64,000 nucleotides of DNA, taken from positions 62,001 through 126,000 of the forward strand of contig NZ_JAPFQO010000003.1 of NCBI RefSeq assembly GCF_026241195.1, read 5' to 3'. Every line of letters begins with the position of its first letter. The first letter of the stretch is position 1. Of the stretch, positions 18,596-28,536 are shown piece by piece. Below the pieces are notes generated by a model that was not told the origin of the DNA, searched no databases, and saw nothing but the letters and a program-made list of their open reading frames with translations. The DNA comes from Pontibacter anaerobius (lineage in GTDB: Bacteria; Bacteroidota; Bacteroidia; Cytophagales; Hymenobacteraceae). The position numbers and the translations under genes are program-made.

Positions 18596-19717
18596 TCAGC
18601 GTACAGCCTCATATCCACCCACAACACCTTTCTTAGACAGAACCAGCTGCCACAGCTGGTTATTGCGTGCCCGAAACGAGCCGGCGCTGGAGAGCAGATA
18701 GTATTTCCACATGCGGTAAAAGCGCTCGCCGTACTCGCCCTGCAGTTGCTCCCAGTTCGAGTCGAAATTACCGAACCAAGCCATTAAGGTATTATCATAG
18801 TATGGCCCGAAGTTGTGCCAGTCCTCCACCATAAAGATGTGCTCCATGGCTGCACCCAGTTGTTTAATGGAAGGGATGAGACAGTTCGGGAAGATATACG
18901 TGTCGGTAAACGGATCGGCGGAGACCTTGGAGTAATTCACGCCGATGGTGTGCAGCAGAAACAGGCCTTCATCTTTAAGGCAGCGCGCGGCGGTTTGCAT
19001 AAACGTTCTGTGGTTGCGGTAGCCTACGTGCTCCACCATCCCCACCGACACCACATGGTCGAACGCCTCATTCACGTCGCGGTAGTCCTGCAGTCTGATC
19101 TCCACAGGCAGGCCTTTGCACAACTCCTGCGCCAGCGCCGCCTGCTCTTTCGATACAGTTACGCCCACCACTTCAACCCCATACTTTTCAGCGGCAAACC
19201 TGGCAAAACTGCCCCAGCCACAGCCTATATCCAGTATGCGCTGGTCCGGTTGCAGCCGCAGTTTCCGGCAAATCAGGTCGAGCTTGTTTTCCTGCGCCCG
19301 ATCCAGGTTATTAGCATCTTTCCAATATGCGCAGCTGTAGACCATGCGCTTGTCGAGCATCAGCTGGTACAGTTTATTGCCGATGTCGTAGTGGCGCTGG
19401 GCGTTGCGGGCGGCTTTTCCTTTCCTTTGCAGGTTCAGCAGTTTTGCCAGCAGCAGTTGCAGTACGGACCGCCAGCCTAGTTTCGCCTGCTTGTATAGGT
19501 CTGCCCGCAGCACCTTAAAAACAAACTGGTCTATACTTTCGCAGTCCCACCAACCATCCATGTATGACTCGCCCAGGCCCAGGGTGCCCTCGGTAAGTAT
19601 GCGCTTGTAAAACCGCTCGTCGTGCACCTGCAGGTCCCACGGGTCAGGGCCATTAATTTTTACATCCGCTGTGGCCAAAATACTGGCCACCTGTTGCTGT
19701 AGGTTCGGGGTTGCCAT
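18596..19717 (-). CDS. cfa: Cyclopropane-fatty-acyl-phospholipid synthase
   Basis: This enzyme adds a methylene group from S-adenosylmethionine to unsaturated fatty acyl chains of membrane phospholipids, making cyclopropane rings. At 373 aa it matches the E. coli Cfa type. The N-terminal lipid-binding part includes GTLGLGESYMDGWWDCESID and NAQRHYDIGNKLYQLMLDKR. The SAM motif is ILDIGCGWGSFARFAA, and later family blocks are VSVGMVEHVGYRNH and YIFPNCLIPS. It is a single gene with no obvious operon partner. Cfa is often linked to stationary phase and acid or solvent stress. Confidence 0.95.
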   Translation of the reverse strand: MATPNLQQQVASILATADVKINGPDPWDLQVHDERFYKRILTEGTLGLGESYMDGWWDCESIDQFVFKVLRADLYKQAKLGWRSVLQLLLAKLLNLQRKGKAARNAQRHYDIGNKLYQLMLDKRMVYSCAYWKDANNLDRAQENKLDLICRKLRLQPDQRILDIGCGWGSFARFAAEKYGVEVVGVTVSKEQAALAQELCKGLPVEIRLQDYRDVNEAFDHVVSVGMVEHVGYRNHRTFMQTAARCLKDEGLFLLHTIGVNYSKVSADPFTDTYIFPNCLIPSIKQLGAAMEHIFMVEDWHNFGPYYDNTLMAWFGNFDSNWEQLQGEYGERFYRMWKYYLLSSAGSFRARNNQLWQLVLSKKGVVGGYEAVR

Positions 19718-20006
19718 TGCGGTGGAATTGTAAGGATAAGTTGCTGGATTATATATGTTTATACTTGTATAGGTGTGAACGGATGTGCAGAATAATGGTT
19801 AAGGGTGCTATGAGCCAAGCTTATCCTGCGGCCACAGTTTTGGGTTCATCTAACGGGTAGAAGCTTAGTTTTGGGTAATCCCGCGCTCGATGGGCTTGTG
19901 CAGGTCTGGAAGTTGGAAGGAGGAAGCATATAGTAAAGCGGAGGGCTGCAGGGGTGGATCTTTCTTCAGGCTGTTTACTAACTTCATCTGCCAAAGTGTG
20001 GCTTAA

Positions 20007-21365
20007 TCAGAAGTATAATTTAAAGGCAGTGCCCACACCTTCTTTGCTCTCTACCTGTATACTTCCCTTGTGCAGCAGCATGATGTGCTTGGCCAGGCTC
20101 AGCCCGATGCCGGAGCCGTCCTTGTGCGAGGTGAAGAAAGGGATGAAAATACTCTCCAGCAGCTCCTCCGGAATGCCGGTGCCGTTGTCCTGCACCTCGA
20201 TAACTGTTTTGCCGTTTTCCTGGCCAGCTGTAAGTGTAACCTGTGGGTTGGGGCGGCCCAGCACAGCGCGTTTGGCATTCAATATCAGGTTGATGATCAC
20301 CTGCTCCAGCAGGTTCACGTCACCGTAAAGGGTGAGGTTAGATGGCGTTACGTGGCAGGTCAGTTCCACGCCCTGCTCCTCTAGCTGCGGACGCATCAGG
20401 CCGTTTATACTTTTAAACAGTTCCTGCACATACACCGTGGTCAGCATCAGCTCCTGTTGCTTGTTCAGGTTACGGTAGAAGTGGGCGAAGCGCAACAGCC
20501 CCTCACTTCGCTTTTTGATGATGGAGATGCCCTCCTCGGTATCCTGCAGCAACTCCGGGTCAATGGCTGTTTCAGGCTCCTGTTCATACTTCTGGCGCTC
20601 CAGGTGCAGGTGGCGGCCCAGCGTGTCGGCCAGCGAGGCGATGGGAGCCACTGAGTTCATGATCTCGTGTGTCATCACGCGCAGCAGTTTTTGCCAGGCC
20701 TCGGTTTCGGTGGCATCCACGGTGGCGCTCACGTTTTTAAGGGCGATGAGGAGCAGGTGGCGCTGTTGCATGGTAAAAGCCGTGGCCGACAGCAGCAACT
20801 GCGAAGTGCCATCCTGCAGTTTTAGCTTCAGGAGGCGGCTCTCGCCGGCTTTTATACTTTGCAGGGCCTCGTGCAGCAGCGGGTAGCGCGGTTCCAGGCT
20901 GTCTATACTTTTGAGGTAAGGCAGGTGCAGTATACTTTTAAAAGCCTCGTTCACCCACTCCACCTCGCCGGTTTCCTCATCCACGGCCATAATGCCTGTG
21001 TCGATCATCTGTAGGATCGTCTGCATGTACTGAAACTGCGCCTCCTTCTCGATGTGCAGCTGTTTATAGGTATCGTTGATGAGGTTGAAAGCCGTGTGCA
21101 GCTGCCTCAGGGAGCTGTTAGTAGTGTGCTCGTTAAACCGCTGGGAGAAATCGCGTTGCTTCACGGCCTCCAGGAAGCGGGCAAGCTCATTGTTGCTGCG
21201 GGTAACATACAGGGCCAGTTCCAAAACCTGTGCCAGCATCACCAAAATGCCGGAGCCCACCTGCAGCCAGGTGAAGCGCGTGAGGTAATGCACCGTGAGG
21301 TACATCATCCCCAGCAAAAGTATAAACCGGACCAGCAGCCCGAACTCAAGGCGTCTAAATATCAT
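20007..21365 (-). CDS. Sensor histidine kinase (PAS, NtrB-like)
   Basis: A 452-aa protein. Two N-terminal membrane segments (about 8-28 and 35-54) are joined by a very short loop, so there is almost no periplasmic sensor. A HAMP-like/coiled region (60-110), a PAS domain (110-215), the H box MTHEIMNSVAP (His233), the N box NLILNAKRAV, and the ATP-lid blocks DNGTGIPEELL and DGSGIGLSLAKHIM follow. Its start overlaps the end of the upstream response regulator gene by 11 bp, so the two are co-translated partners. Signals are probably sensed at the membrane or inside the cell. Confidence 0.95.
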   Translation of the reverse strand: MIFRRLEFGLLVRFILLLGMMYLTVHYLTRFTWLQVGSGILVMLAQVLELALYVTRSNNELARFLEAVKQRDFSQRFNEHTTNSSLRQLHTAFNLINDTYKQLHIEKEAQFQYMQTILQMIDTGIMAVDEETGEVEWVNEAFKSILHLPYLKSIDSLEPRYPLLHEALQSIKAGESRLLKLKLQDGTSQLLLSATAFTMQQRHLLLIALKNVSATVDATETEAWQKLLRVMTHEIMNSVAPIASLADTLGRHLHLERQKYEQEPETAIDPELLQDTEEGISIIKKRSEGLLRFAHFYRNLNKQQELMLTTVYVQELFKSINGLMRPQLEEQGVELTCHVTPSNLTLYGDVNLLEQVIINLILNAKRAVLGRPNPQVTLTAGQENGKTVIEVQDNGTGIPEELLESIFIPFFTSHKDGSGIGLSLAKHIMLLHKGSIQVESKEGVGTAFKLYF

Positions 21366-22731
21366 GCTTGTTCAGTCGGCGGTAGAGGGCGGTGCGGGTA
21401 AGGCCCAGCTCTTTGGCAGTTCTGGAGATGTTGCCTTTGTTCTTTTCCAACACTCTGATAATCGTTTCGCGCTCAATTTCGCTGAGCGGCACGGGTGTAT
21501 CAGGTACATAGGAGGCCGCTGGGGCAGCAGAAGCCACCTCCATGGCCGAGAAGCTGAAGTCCTGGGGCTGCAGCACATTGCCCTCGGCAAGTATGATGGC
21601 GCGCTCCACGGCATGCTGCAGCTCGCGCACATTGCCCGGCCAGCTGTGCTGCTTCAGCTTCTGCAGCGTTTCCGGTGCAAAGTCAGGAGTGGCTTTATGG
21701 TTTTTCTGAGCGTAGATGGAGGCAAAGTGCCTAGCCAGCAACTCCACGTCGCCATGGCGCTGGCGCAGGGGCGGTAGCGTTATCTCCACGGTGTTGATGC
21801 GGTAGATGAGGTCTTTGCGGAACTGGCTGCGGGCGGCCAGCTCGTAAATGGGTTCGTTGGTAGCTGAGACCAGGCGGATGTCCACGGGGATGGGCGTGTT
21901 GGAGCCCAGCGGCGTTACCTGTCTGTTCTGCAGTACCGTCAGCAGCTTGGCCTGCATGGCCGGCGAGATGTTTCCAATCTCATCCAGGAACAAGGTGCCG
22001 CCGCTGGCTGCCTCAAAGCGGCCGGGGCGGTCTTCGCGGGCATCGGTGAAAGCACCCTTCTTATAGCCGAACAGCTCGCTCTCGAACAGAGAGTCCGTCA
22101 GGGCGCCCATGTCCACACTCACAAAGGGTTTGCCTGCCCGGAACGATTTCTCGTGGAGCGCCCTTGCCACCAGTTCTTTGCCGGTGCCGTTCTCGCCAAG
22201 TATAAGTACGTTCGCCTCGGTGGGCGCAATCTTCTCAATCTTATACAGTACCTCTTTTATCGCCTCGCTCTCGCCAAGTATGGTGGTGTGGGGGTTCTTT
22301 TTAGCGGATGTTGTGGCGGTGCTGCCTTTCGTTTTCTGCTGCCTTTTCTCCAGTGTCTGGTGCAGCGTCTCCAGCAGTTTCTCGTTGCGCCAGGGCTTCA
22401 CAATAAAGTCAGCCGCACCCTCTTTCAGCGATTTCACGGCCAGCTCCACATCGCCGTAGGCCGTGATAAGTATAACCGAGGCATCCTTGTCCTTTTCCAG
22501 AATCTGCCGCAGCCAGAAAAGCCCCTCGTTGCCGGTGTTCAGGGCGCTTTTAAAGTTCATGTCCAGAAAAATAACATCGAATTTCTGCCGCTCCAGCAGG
22601 CCGGGCAGCAGGTCGGGGTTCTTCTCCGTTACAACTTCTTTTACCTCGGTTTTGAGCAGCATCTTCAGGGCGAACAGCACGTCCGTCTCATCGTCTACTA
22701 TCAGCACGCGGGCATTCTTTACACTGGACAT
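21355..22731 (-). CDS. Sigma-54-dependent response regulator (NtrC family)
   Basis: A 458-aa activator. The receiver domain covers 1-125 with acid pocket VDDE and phosphorylation site Asp57 (FLDMNF). The AAA+ domain has Walker A LGENGTGKE (178-186), sigma-54 contact loop GAFTDA (226-231, a common variant of GAFTGA), Walker B GGTLFLDEIG, and later the RELQHAVERAI block. A Fis-type helix-turn-helix (NISRTAKELGLTRTALYRRL) ends the protein. It forms a two-component pair with the overlapping kinase gene. It lies divergent from the ABC permease operon, whose upstream region carries a paired 17-bp repeat likely to be its binding site. Confidence 0.96.
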   Translation of the reverse strand: MSSVKNARVLIVDDETDVLFALKMLLKTEVKEVVTEKNPDLLPGLLERQKFDVIFLDMNFKSALNTGNEGLFWLRQILEKDKDASVILITAYGDVELAVKSLKEGAADFIVKPWRNEKLLETLHQTLEKRQQKTKGSTATTSAKKNPHTTILGESEAIKEVLYKIEKIAPTEANVLILGENGTGKELVARALHEKSFRAGKPFVSVDMGALTDSLFESELFGYKKGAFTDAREDRPGRFEAASGGTLFLDEIGNISPAMQAKLLTVLQNRQVTPLGSNTPIPVDIRLVSATNEPIYELAARSQFRKDLIYRINTVEITLPPLRQRHGDVELLARHFASIYAQKNHKATPDFAPETLQKLKQHSWPGNVRELQHAVERAIILAEGNVLQPQDFSFSAMEVASAAPAASYVPDTPVPLSEIERETIIRVLEKNKGNISRTAKELGLTRTALYRRLNKHDI

Positions 22732-22837
22732 AGGTGAGCTAATTCTGGTTACAAAGTCGAATATAACTATTCTATATGATAAAAATAAAAATAGAGAAAC
22801 AGGTATGTTTAGGGCAAGTATAGGCTGTGTTTATACT

Positions 22838-22888
22838 TGTACCGGAAGCGTGCAGGTGTAACGTGCGCAGGTGTATCGAAAGCGTACA
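22838..22888 (+). promoter_or_regulatory. Paired 17-bp upstream activating sequence, copy A
   Basis: TGTACCGGAAGCGTGCA (22838-22854), a 17-bp spacer, then TGTATCGAAAGCGTACA (22872-22888). The two 17-mers agree at 14 of 17 positions. The same 17-17-17 layout occurs at 28436-28486. It is the likely binding site of the neighbouring sigma-54 activator. Confidence 0.7.
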
Positions 22889-22940
22889 CTTATACTTTGC
22901 GTTGGCTTGTTATTTTATTGATAAACAGGTTTTTATGATT

Positions 22941-22956
22941 TTGGCATTTTAATTTC
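22941..22956 (+). promoter_or_regulatory. Candidate sigma-54 promoter, copy A
   Basis: TTGGCAT ... TTTC with GG-N10-TC (GG at 22943-22944, TC at 22955-22956). The -24 part is canonical; the -12 part has TTTC instead of TTGC. GG lies 55 bp after the paired repeat and 93 bp before the ATG. The same variant occurs at 28537-28552. Confidence 0.55.
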
Positions 22957-23035
22957 TTGTTGGCTTGGTGTACAGACGAAAAAATATTCGAAAAAAATTA
23001 CCAGAGCCATACTTCCACCATCATCCACTAAAACT

Positions 23036-25390
23036 ATGACTAAGAACTATCTCAAAATGGCCTACCGCAACCTGATGCGCCACAAGGTCTTCTCGCTCAT
23101 CAACATCTCCGGGCTGGCCCTGGGCATGACCTGCTCTATACTTATACTTTTATGGGTGCAAGACGAGGTGAGCTTCGATCGCTTTCATGATAAGATAGAG
23201 CGGGTTTACCAGGTAATGGAGGTGCAGAGTTACCCGGGTGCCGGTGATTTTGAGACACAGGCCACGCCAGGCCAACTGGCAGAAGCCATGCAGCAGGAGC
23301 TACCCGAAGTAGAGCAAGCGATACGTTATACTTGGCCTATGCCGATGCTGCTCTCGCACGGAGAACTGGGGTTTAAGGGGCAGGCTACCTATGCTGAGCA
23401 GCAGTTCTTCGAGGTTTTCTCCTTCCCGCTAATACAGGGAGACGCGAAACAGGCGCTGCAACAGCCCAATAGTGTGGTTATCTCGGATAGTATGGCTTAC
23501 AAGCTTTTCGGGAGTACCGATGTGGTGGGCAAACTGCTGAAACTAAACAATGCGGAGAGCTATAAAGTAACAGGCGTAATGGCTGCGGTACCGCGGAACT
23601 CTTCCATGCAGTTTGATTATGTAATGCCGATAGAAGACTATGTGCGGAAACCGGAGAATGAATGGTTGAAGCACTGGGGGAATAATGGCCTCATGACCTA
23701 CCTGCTGTTAAAGCCTGGCATCGATGTGGCTGCATTTGATAAAAAGATCGGCCCTTTTATAAAGCAGCGCTACGAAGCGTCTAACGTGGAGCTTTTCCTG
23801 CACCCATACGGCGACCTCCACCTGTATAGTTTCCAGAAGTCTGGAAGCAACCCGGGCATGATCCTGTATGTGCGGATATTTGCCGTGGTAGCCATTTTCC
23901 TATTGGTTATTGCCTGCATTAACTTCATGAACCTGGCTACGGCACGTTCTGCCAAGCGGGCCAAGGAGGTGGGGGTGCGCAAAGCCATCGGGGCACATAA
24001 GTCATCCCTCATCTCGCAGTTCATCATTGAGTCCATGCTGGTAGCCTTTATTGCGCTGTTCCTGGCTATGAACCTGACAGGTATGCTGCTGCCATACTTC
24101 AACGACTTTACCGGAAAGGAGATTCAGTTCGACTTAACGGATCCTTCGCTGCTGTTACTGCTGCTTGGCGTAACGCTGTTTACCGGTCTGGTGTCAGGTA
24201 GCTACCCGGCTTTTTTCCTGTCTTCCTTTAACCCGGCGTTGGTACTTAAAGGCACCGTAAAACTGAACAAGGGCGTAGCCAACTTCCGCAAAGGGCTTGT
24301 GGTGTTTCAATTCTCCTTATCAGCACTGCTGATAGTAAGCACCCTGGTGGTGGCGCTGCAGCTGCACTACATACGCAACCGCAACATTGGTATGAACCGC
24401 GAGAATGTGCTGAGCGTGGAACTGGAAGGTAATCTGCAAAAGAAGTATGACGTAGTGAAGCGGGAGTTGATGGAAGTGCCTGGAGTGCTCGCTGTTTCGG
24501 CAGCCAACAGAAACCCTATCGCCATCAGCCACAACACAGGCGATGTAAAATGGAAAGGCAAGGAAGTGAATGCCGATATTCTGGTGGATGTGATGGACGT
24601 GGATTTTGGCTTCCTGGAGATGATGGAGATAGAGCTGAAGGAAGGGCGCGCTTTCTCTGAAGACTTTGGCAAAGACTCGACGGCTTTCATCATAAACGAA
24701 GAGGCAGCCCGACAGATGAATATGAAGGAGCCTGTGGGGCAGTGGCTGAGCATCTGGAATGAGGGGCATATTGTCGGGGTGGTGAAAGATTTCCATTCCA
24801 GCTCGCTGCACGGCAAAACCAAGCCGCTGGCCATGCGTGTGCGTCCTGAGGAAGTTTCCGCCATGTTTGTGCGTGTGGCAGGCGGGCAGACGGAGCAGGT
24901 GCTTGCCGAAATGGAGCGGATAGCTAAGCAGCACAACCCGGCTTTCCCGTTCCAGTACCGCTTCCTGGATGAACAGTACGAGCAGATGTACCGCAGCGAA
25001 GCCATGATGGGTAAGCTTACGACTGCTTTTGCCTCTATCGCCATCTTCATCTCCTGCCTCGGCTTGTTTGGCCTGGCCCTGTTCACGGCCGAGCAGCGCA
25101 CCAAGGAGATCGGTATCCGCAAGGTGTTGGGGGCCTCTGTGTCGGGCATCGTTTTCATGCTGAGCAAGGATTTCCTGAAACTGGTGCTGGTGGCTAACCT
25201 GGTCGCGCTGCCGCTGGGCTGGTACTTCATGAGCGGCTGGCTCAACGACTATGCCTACCGAACAGAATTAAGCTGGTGGATCTTTGCCCTGGCCTTTGTG
25301 GCTACTATCATCATCGCCCTTGTTACCCTGAGTTTCCATGCGGTAAAAACAGCCGTTGCCAACCCGATAAACTCGCTCAGAGCAGAATAA
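23036..25390 (+). CDS. FtsX/MacB-like ABC transporter permease
   Basis: A 784-aa permease of the two-FtsX-domain kind common in Bacteroidota. The N-terminal segment MAYRNLMRHKVFSLINISGL leads into the first membrane helix and the MacB periplasmic domain. The first core has three helices (about 280-400) with NLATARSAKRAKEVGVRKAIGA. A second periplasmic domain follows, and the last helices carry TKEIGIRKVLGASVSGIVFM. No ATPase gene is adjacent. In such systems it acts as a mechanotransmitter exporting peptides or lipoproteins, with an ATPase encoded elsewhere. It is the first gene of a three-gene operon (gaps of 32 and 8 bp) behind the candidate sigma-54 promoter. Confidence 0.92.
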   Translation: MTKNYLKMAYRNLMRHKVFSLINISGLALGMTCSILILLWVQDEVSFDRFHDKIERVYQVMEVQSYPGAGDFETQATPGQLAEAMQQELPEVEQAIRYTWPMPMLLSHGELGFKGQATYAEQQFFEVFSFPLIQGDAKQALQQPNSVVISDSMAYKLFGSTDVVGKLLKLNNAESYKVTGVMAAVPRNSSMQFDYVMPIEDYVRKPENEWLKHWGNNGLMTYLLLKPGIDVAAFDKKIGPFIKQRYEASNVELFLHPYGDLHLYSFQKSGSNPGMILYVRIFAVVAIFLLVIACINFMNLATARSAKRAKEVGVRKAIGAHKSSLISQFIIESMLVAFIALFLAMNLTGMLLPYFNDFTGKEIQFDLTDPSLLLLLLGVTLFTGLVSGSYPAFFLSSFNPALVLKGTVKLNKGVANFRKGLVVFQFSLSALLIVSTLVVALQLHYIRNRNIGMNRENVLSVELEGNLQKKYDVVKRELMEVPGVLAVSAANRNPIAISHNTGDVKWKGKEVNADILVDVMDVDFGFLEMMEIELKEGRAFSEDFGKDSTAFIINEEAARQMNMKEPVGQWLSIWNEGHIVGVVKDFHSSSLHGKTKPLAMRVRPEEVSAMFVRVAGGQTEQVLAEMERIAKQHNPAFPFQYRFLDEQYEQMYRSEAMMGKLTTAFASIAIFISCLGLFGLALFTAEQRTKEIGIRKVLGASVSGIVFMLSKDFLKLVLVANLVALPLGWYFMSGWLNDYAYRTELSWWIFALAFVATIIIALVTLSFHAVKTAVANPINSLRAE

Positions 25391-25422
25391 ATATCACTAA
25401 CCATAAGTACAAAATACAACCT

Positions 25423-26823
25423 ATGAAAAAGTACCTGATTGCCCTGCTGTTGCTGACCGCTTTTGCCGTTAAAGCACAGGTGCCCAATACGCTTTCTGCA
25501 GCCGACAAAGTATACGGCCTGTCCAAATTCTGGCAGGAAGTGAACTACAACTTCGTTTACCTGGACAAAGTGGACCGTGAGAAGTGGGATAAAGCTTACC
25601 GGGAAGCCATCACGAAAGTACAGGCGACCAAAAATGACTATGCGTATTACCGCGAGCTGCAGAAGTTCTGCGCCCTGCTGAATGACGGACATACCAATAT
25701 TTACCTGCCAAGGAGTATAGATTCGCTGGTGCAGGTCAACACCTTTGGGAAGTATAAAATCTTCCTGAGCAACATCGACAACAAAGCTGTAGTTACCCGC
25801 ACCAACCTAAGTATAAAAGACGAAGTGCCGATTGGAAGCGAGATTATAGAAGTAAACGGATTAGCCACCGCCGATTACCTGCAGCAAAATGTGATGCCTT
25901 ATATCTCCTCCTCTACGGACTATGTGCTGATGGACTGGGCTATAAATAACCTGCTGACAGGTATGCAAGGGGAGAAGTATGACATCAAGTATAAAACACC
26001 GAAGGGCAAGGTAAAGAGCCTGACGTTGACGCATGCCAAAACCACGGAGCAGGAGGTATACCCTGCGCTGGAGAAGAAAGAACTGCTGGAGTTAAAATGG
26101 TACCCGAACCAAACGGCTTACCTGGCCCTGAACGGGTTCCACGATCCGAAGATCAACGAGCTGTTCCTGGCAAAGCTGCCTGAGCTACGCAAAGCAAAAG
26201 CTCTGATTATTGACCTGCGCTACAACGGTGGCGGCTCTACGGATATCGGCCGTCAGATTTTGGATTACCTAAGTCCTGACACGCTGCTGTATGGTTCTAA
26301 GAATACGACGCGCCAGCACCTGGCAAGCTATAAGGCGTGGGGTGTGTTTACAGCTCCAAAAGATACAGTGGGCAACGAATGGGCGGCTAGATCTTTGAAC
26401 GCCTTTCAAGACAGGCTGATGCATGAGTTTGACTATAGCCCGGCACAAAATAAGGTGCAGCAAAGCGAGAAGGTGATTGTGCCCACAGCTATACTTATCG
26501 GGCATAAAACCGCCTCCGCCGCCGAAGATTTCCTGATCTATGCCGATAACCAAAAGCACATGACCAAGATTGGCGAGAACTCCTTCGGCAGCACCGGTCA
26601 GCCTTTTATGTTCGAGATGCCCGGCGGTGGCCACGCACGCATCTGCACCAAAAAAGACACGTACCCGGATGGCCGCGAGTTTGTGGGCTACGGCGTGAAG
26701 CCAGACATTGAAGTAAAGATGACACTGCAGGACTACATCCAGAAAAAAGATCCTGTGCTGGAGAAGGCGCTGATGCAACTGAAAAAGCAAAAACTGCATC
26801 TCAGTAGTATAAACAACTTTTAG
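25423..26823 (+). CDS. Secreted S41 family peptidase
   Basis: A 466-aa tail-specific-protease-like enzyme. The start was set at the ATG at 25423, which gives a signal peptide (MKKYLIALLLLTAFAVKAQ). A helical N-terminal part is followed by a PDZ-like segment (EVPIGSEIIEVNG) and the S41 catalytic domain: ALIIDLRYNGGGSTDIG and the nucleophile block GHKTASAAEDF (Ser near residue 363), then NSFGSTGQPFMFEMPGGG. It should act in the periplasm or outside. It is the second gene of the permease operon, 32 bp after the permease stop and 8 bp before the DUF4932 gene. Confidence 0.92.
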   Translation: MKKYLIALLLLTAFAVKAQVPNTLSAADKVYGLSKFWQEVNYNFVYLDKVDREKWDKAYREAITKVQATKNDYAYYRELQKFCALLNDGHTNIYLPRSIDSLVQVNTFGKYKIFLSNIDNKAVVTRTNLSIKDEVPIGSEIIEVNGLATADYLQQNVMPYISSSTDYVLMDWAINNLLTGMQGEKYDIKYKTPKGKVKSLTLTHAKTTEQEVYPALEKKELLELKWYPNQTAYLALNGFHDPKINELFLAKLPELRKAKALIIDLRYNGGGSTDIGRQILDYLSPDTLLYGSKNTTRQHLASYKAWGVFTAPKDTVGNEWAARSLNAFQDRLMHEFDYSPAQNKVQQSEKVIVPTAILIGHKTASAAEDFLIYADNQKHMTKIGENSFGSTGQPFMFEMPGGGHARICTKKDTYPDGREFVGYGVKPDIEVKMTLQDYIQKKDPVLEKALMQLKKQKLHLSSINNF

Positions 26824-26831
26824 GCTATACT

Positions 26832-28241
26832 ATGAAGAAAATTTTATCCCAGGCTACGGCAGTTGTGCTTGCACTTGGCTTTACCACCTGCTTTGCGCAA
26901 AAACCCCAGGAACTGCCAAGTATAAAATCGAATGCAGAGAACATCACTTATGCTGTAAACGATACTGAAAAACGTTCATCCTGGAAAATATCACCGGAAC
27001 TAAAGCCCGACAGGCTGCAGGTGGAGTGTAAGCAGAAGAAAACGAAAGTGGCCTTTGTTTCGGATGTGGACTCGATCACGTTCAATGTAAAAGTTGGCGA
27101 CACGGTTCGGTTCGCCGTGCTTTATGAGGGAAAAGAAGCCCTGACGGAAATTGTGGGCGTGCCGAAGAACGTGAATTTCACGAAGAAGTACATCCGGGAG
27201 CACCAGGGCAAGTTTAGTGTGGAAGTGCCGGAAGTGCATGAGCTGGCCAACATCCTGGTGGCTATCTCCAAAATAGGGCAGCAGGACTCCAACATGGTGG
27301 ACATGACTACGCCATACTATAAAGAAGTGATGGCGCATTTCTCGCCGTATAAAAACCACCCGGTAATGGATGTAGTGAACCAGCACATCACCAAGGTGTT
27401 CGACAACGAGAGCTACTGGTACTACTATGCCATGAAAATGAACGCCTGCGCCTACGTGTTCGATAAAAAAGGGAACATCAAAAACGAAGGCATCATCCGG
27501 AAAATGGGCTTCAGTAATCAAGGAGATCCGATCTTAGCCAATCTTGCCCTTATCGAGGATTTTGCCAGAAAATCGAACTTCCGAAAGTTTTACAGGCAGC
27601 ACCTGCCATACTTCAACGAGCTTATCCGGACGTATCGCACCCAAAACCCGATTACCCAACAGCAGGAGTGGCTGGAAAGAATTTTTGGGTTTACCTATGG
27701 TAATTATCGCGTTACCTTCTCACCGCTGGTAGGTGGAGCCCACTCAACGCAAAGCTTTGAAGATAATGGCTTTGATCAGACAGTAATGTTTGTGCGCAGG
27801 GTGGATCTTAATCCAAAGTATAACGAGAAGGTAAACGAGATGCGCAACACACGGGTGGTGTTTACCGAGATAGACCACAACTTCGTGAACCCGACATCCG
27901 ACAAGTATGCCAAACAGATAGACGAAGTTTTTGGAGACAGGGCAAAATGGGTAATGGAAAGCAACGGCACCAGCGCCTACAGTTCGCCTTACAACGTGTT
28001 CAACGAGTACATGACCTGGAGTATCTACTCGCTTTATTGCCTGGATAAGTTCTCTGCCGAAGACAACGCCACTTTTATACCTATCATGGAGCACCAAATG
28101 GAAAAGAAGAGAGGCTTTATCCGATTCGCAGACTTCAATCAAAAGCTGATCTCTCTTTACGAAGAGAATCCGAAGTTAAGTATAGATGAACTGTATACGG
28201 CCATGCTGGACTGGAGCAGAAACCTGCAGGCAAAACTGTAG
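26832..28241 (+). CDS. Secreted DUF4932 protein with shared N-terminal domain
   Basis: A 469-aa protein with a signal peptide (cleavage after TTCFA-Q). Residues about 25-120 are the beta-rich domain shared with the genes at 15658 and 28640 (SWKISPELKPDRLQV ... VAFVSDVDSITFNV ... EALTEIVG). The rest fits DUF4932, a family with peptidase-like features: FSPLVGGAHSTQSF, FTEIDHNFVNP with His349, and NEYMTWSIYSLYC. The catalytic role of the His is inferred, not known. It is the last gene of the permease-S41 operon, starting 8 bp after the S41 stop. Confidence 0.8.
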   Translation: MKKILSQATAVVLALGFTTCFAQKPQELPSIKSNAENITYAVNDTEKRSSWKISPELKPDRLQVECKQKKTKVAFVSDVDSITFNVKVGDTVRFAVLYEGKEALTEIVGVPKNVNFTKKYIREHQGKFSVEVPEVHELANILVAISKIGQQDSNMVDMTTPYYKEVMAHFSPYKNHPVMDVVNQHITKVFDNESYWYYYAMKMNACAYVFDKKGNIKNEGIIRKMGFSNQGDPILANLALIEDFARKSNFRKFYRQHLPYFNELIRTYRTQNPITQQQEWLERIFGFTYGNYRVTFSPLVGGAHSTQSFEDNGFDQTVMFVRRVDLNPKYNEKVNEMRNTRVVFTEIDHNFVNPTSDKYAKQIDEVFGDRAKWVMESNGTSAYSSPYNVFNEYMTWSIYSLYCLDKFSAEDNATFIPIMEHQMEKKRGFIRFADFNQKLISLYEENPKLSIDELYTAMLDWSRNLQAKL

Positions 28242-28312
28242 AAGTATAAAATAGGCTAGCCTGAGAAGCCCGTTAAGCTAAAGTAGAACCAGGAAATAAA
28301 GGCAAGTGAGAG

Positions 28313-28352
28313 GCATCGGCCCTGTAAGTGGATAAGCTTACAGGGCCGATGC
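28313..28352. terminator. Hairpin terminator of the permease-S41-DUF4932 operon
   Basis: GCATCGGCCCTGTAAG and CTTACAGGGCCGATGC form 16-bp perfect arms with a short loop; the arms end in a T-rich stretch (GTTTTC). Confidence 0.8.
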
Positions 28353-28435
28353 GTTTTCATGCTTCAGTAGTCCTTGTGGCCTGTAGTAGAAGATTTTTTA
28401 AAGGATGTTTTTTGCGGTTTACAATGACAAAAAAG

Positions 28436-28486
28436 CGTTACAAAACCGCACAGGTGTTACAGGTACAGGTGTATCAAAACCGAACA
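28436..28486 (+). promoter_or_regulatory. Paired 17-bp upstream activating sequence, copy B
   Basis: CGTTACAAAACCGCACA (28436-28452), a 17-bp spacer that matches the copy A spacer at GGTGTNAC and the terminal CAGG, then TGTATCAAAACCGAACA (28470-28486). Same order, length and spacing as copy A at 22838-22888. Confidence 0.7.
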
Positions 28487-28536
28487 GAAAGGAAAGTACT
28501 TGTTTTGTAAAGTGCTGTTTAGTAGTATTTTAAATT

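Larger units (their letters stand above)
22732..23035. other. Divergent control region between activator and permease operon
   Basis: A 304-bp region with no gene. It contains the paired 17-bp repeat (22838-22888) and a -24-like box (22941-22956) pointing to the permease operon. AGTATA/TATACT occurs three times (about 22818, 22831, 22891). Confidence 0.7.
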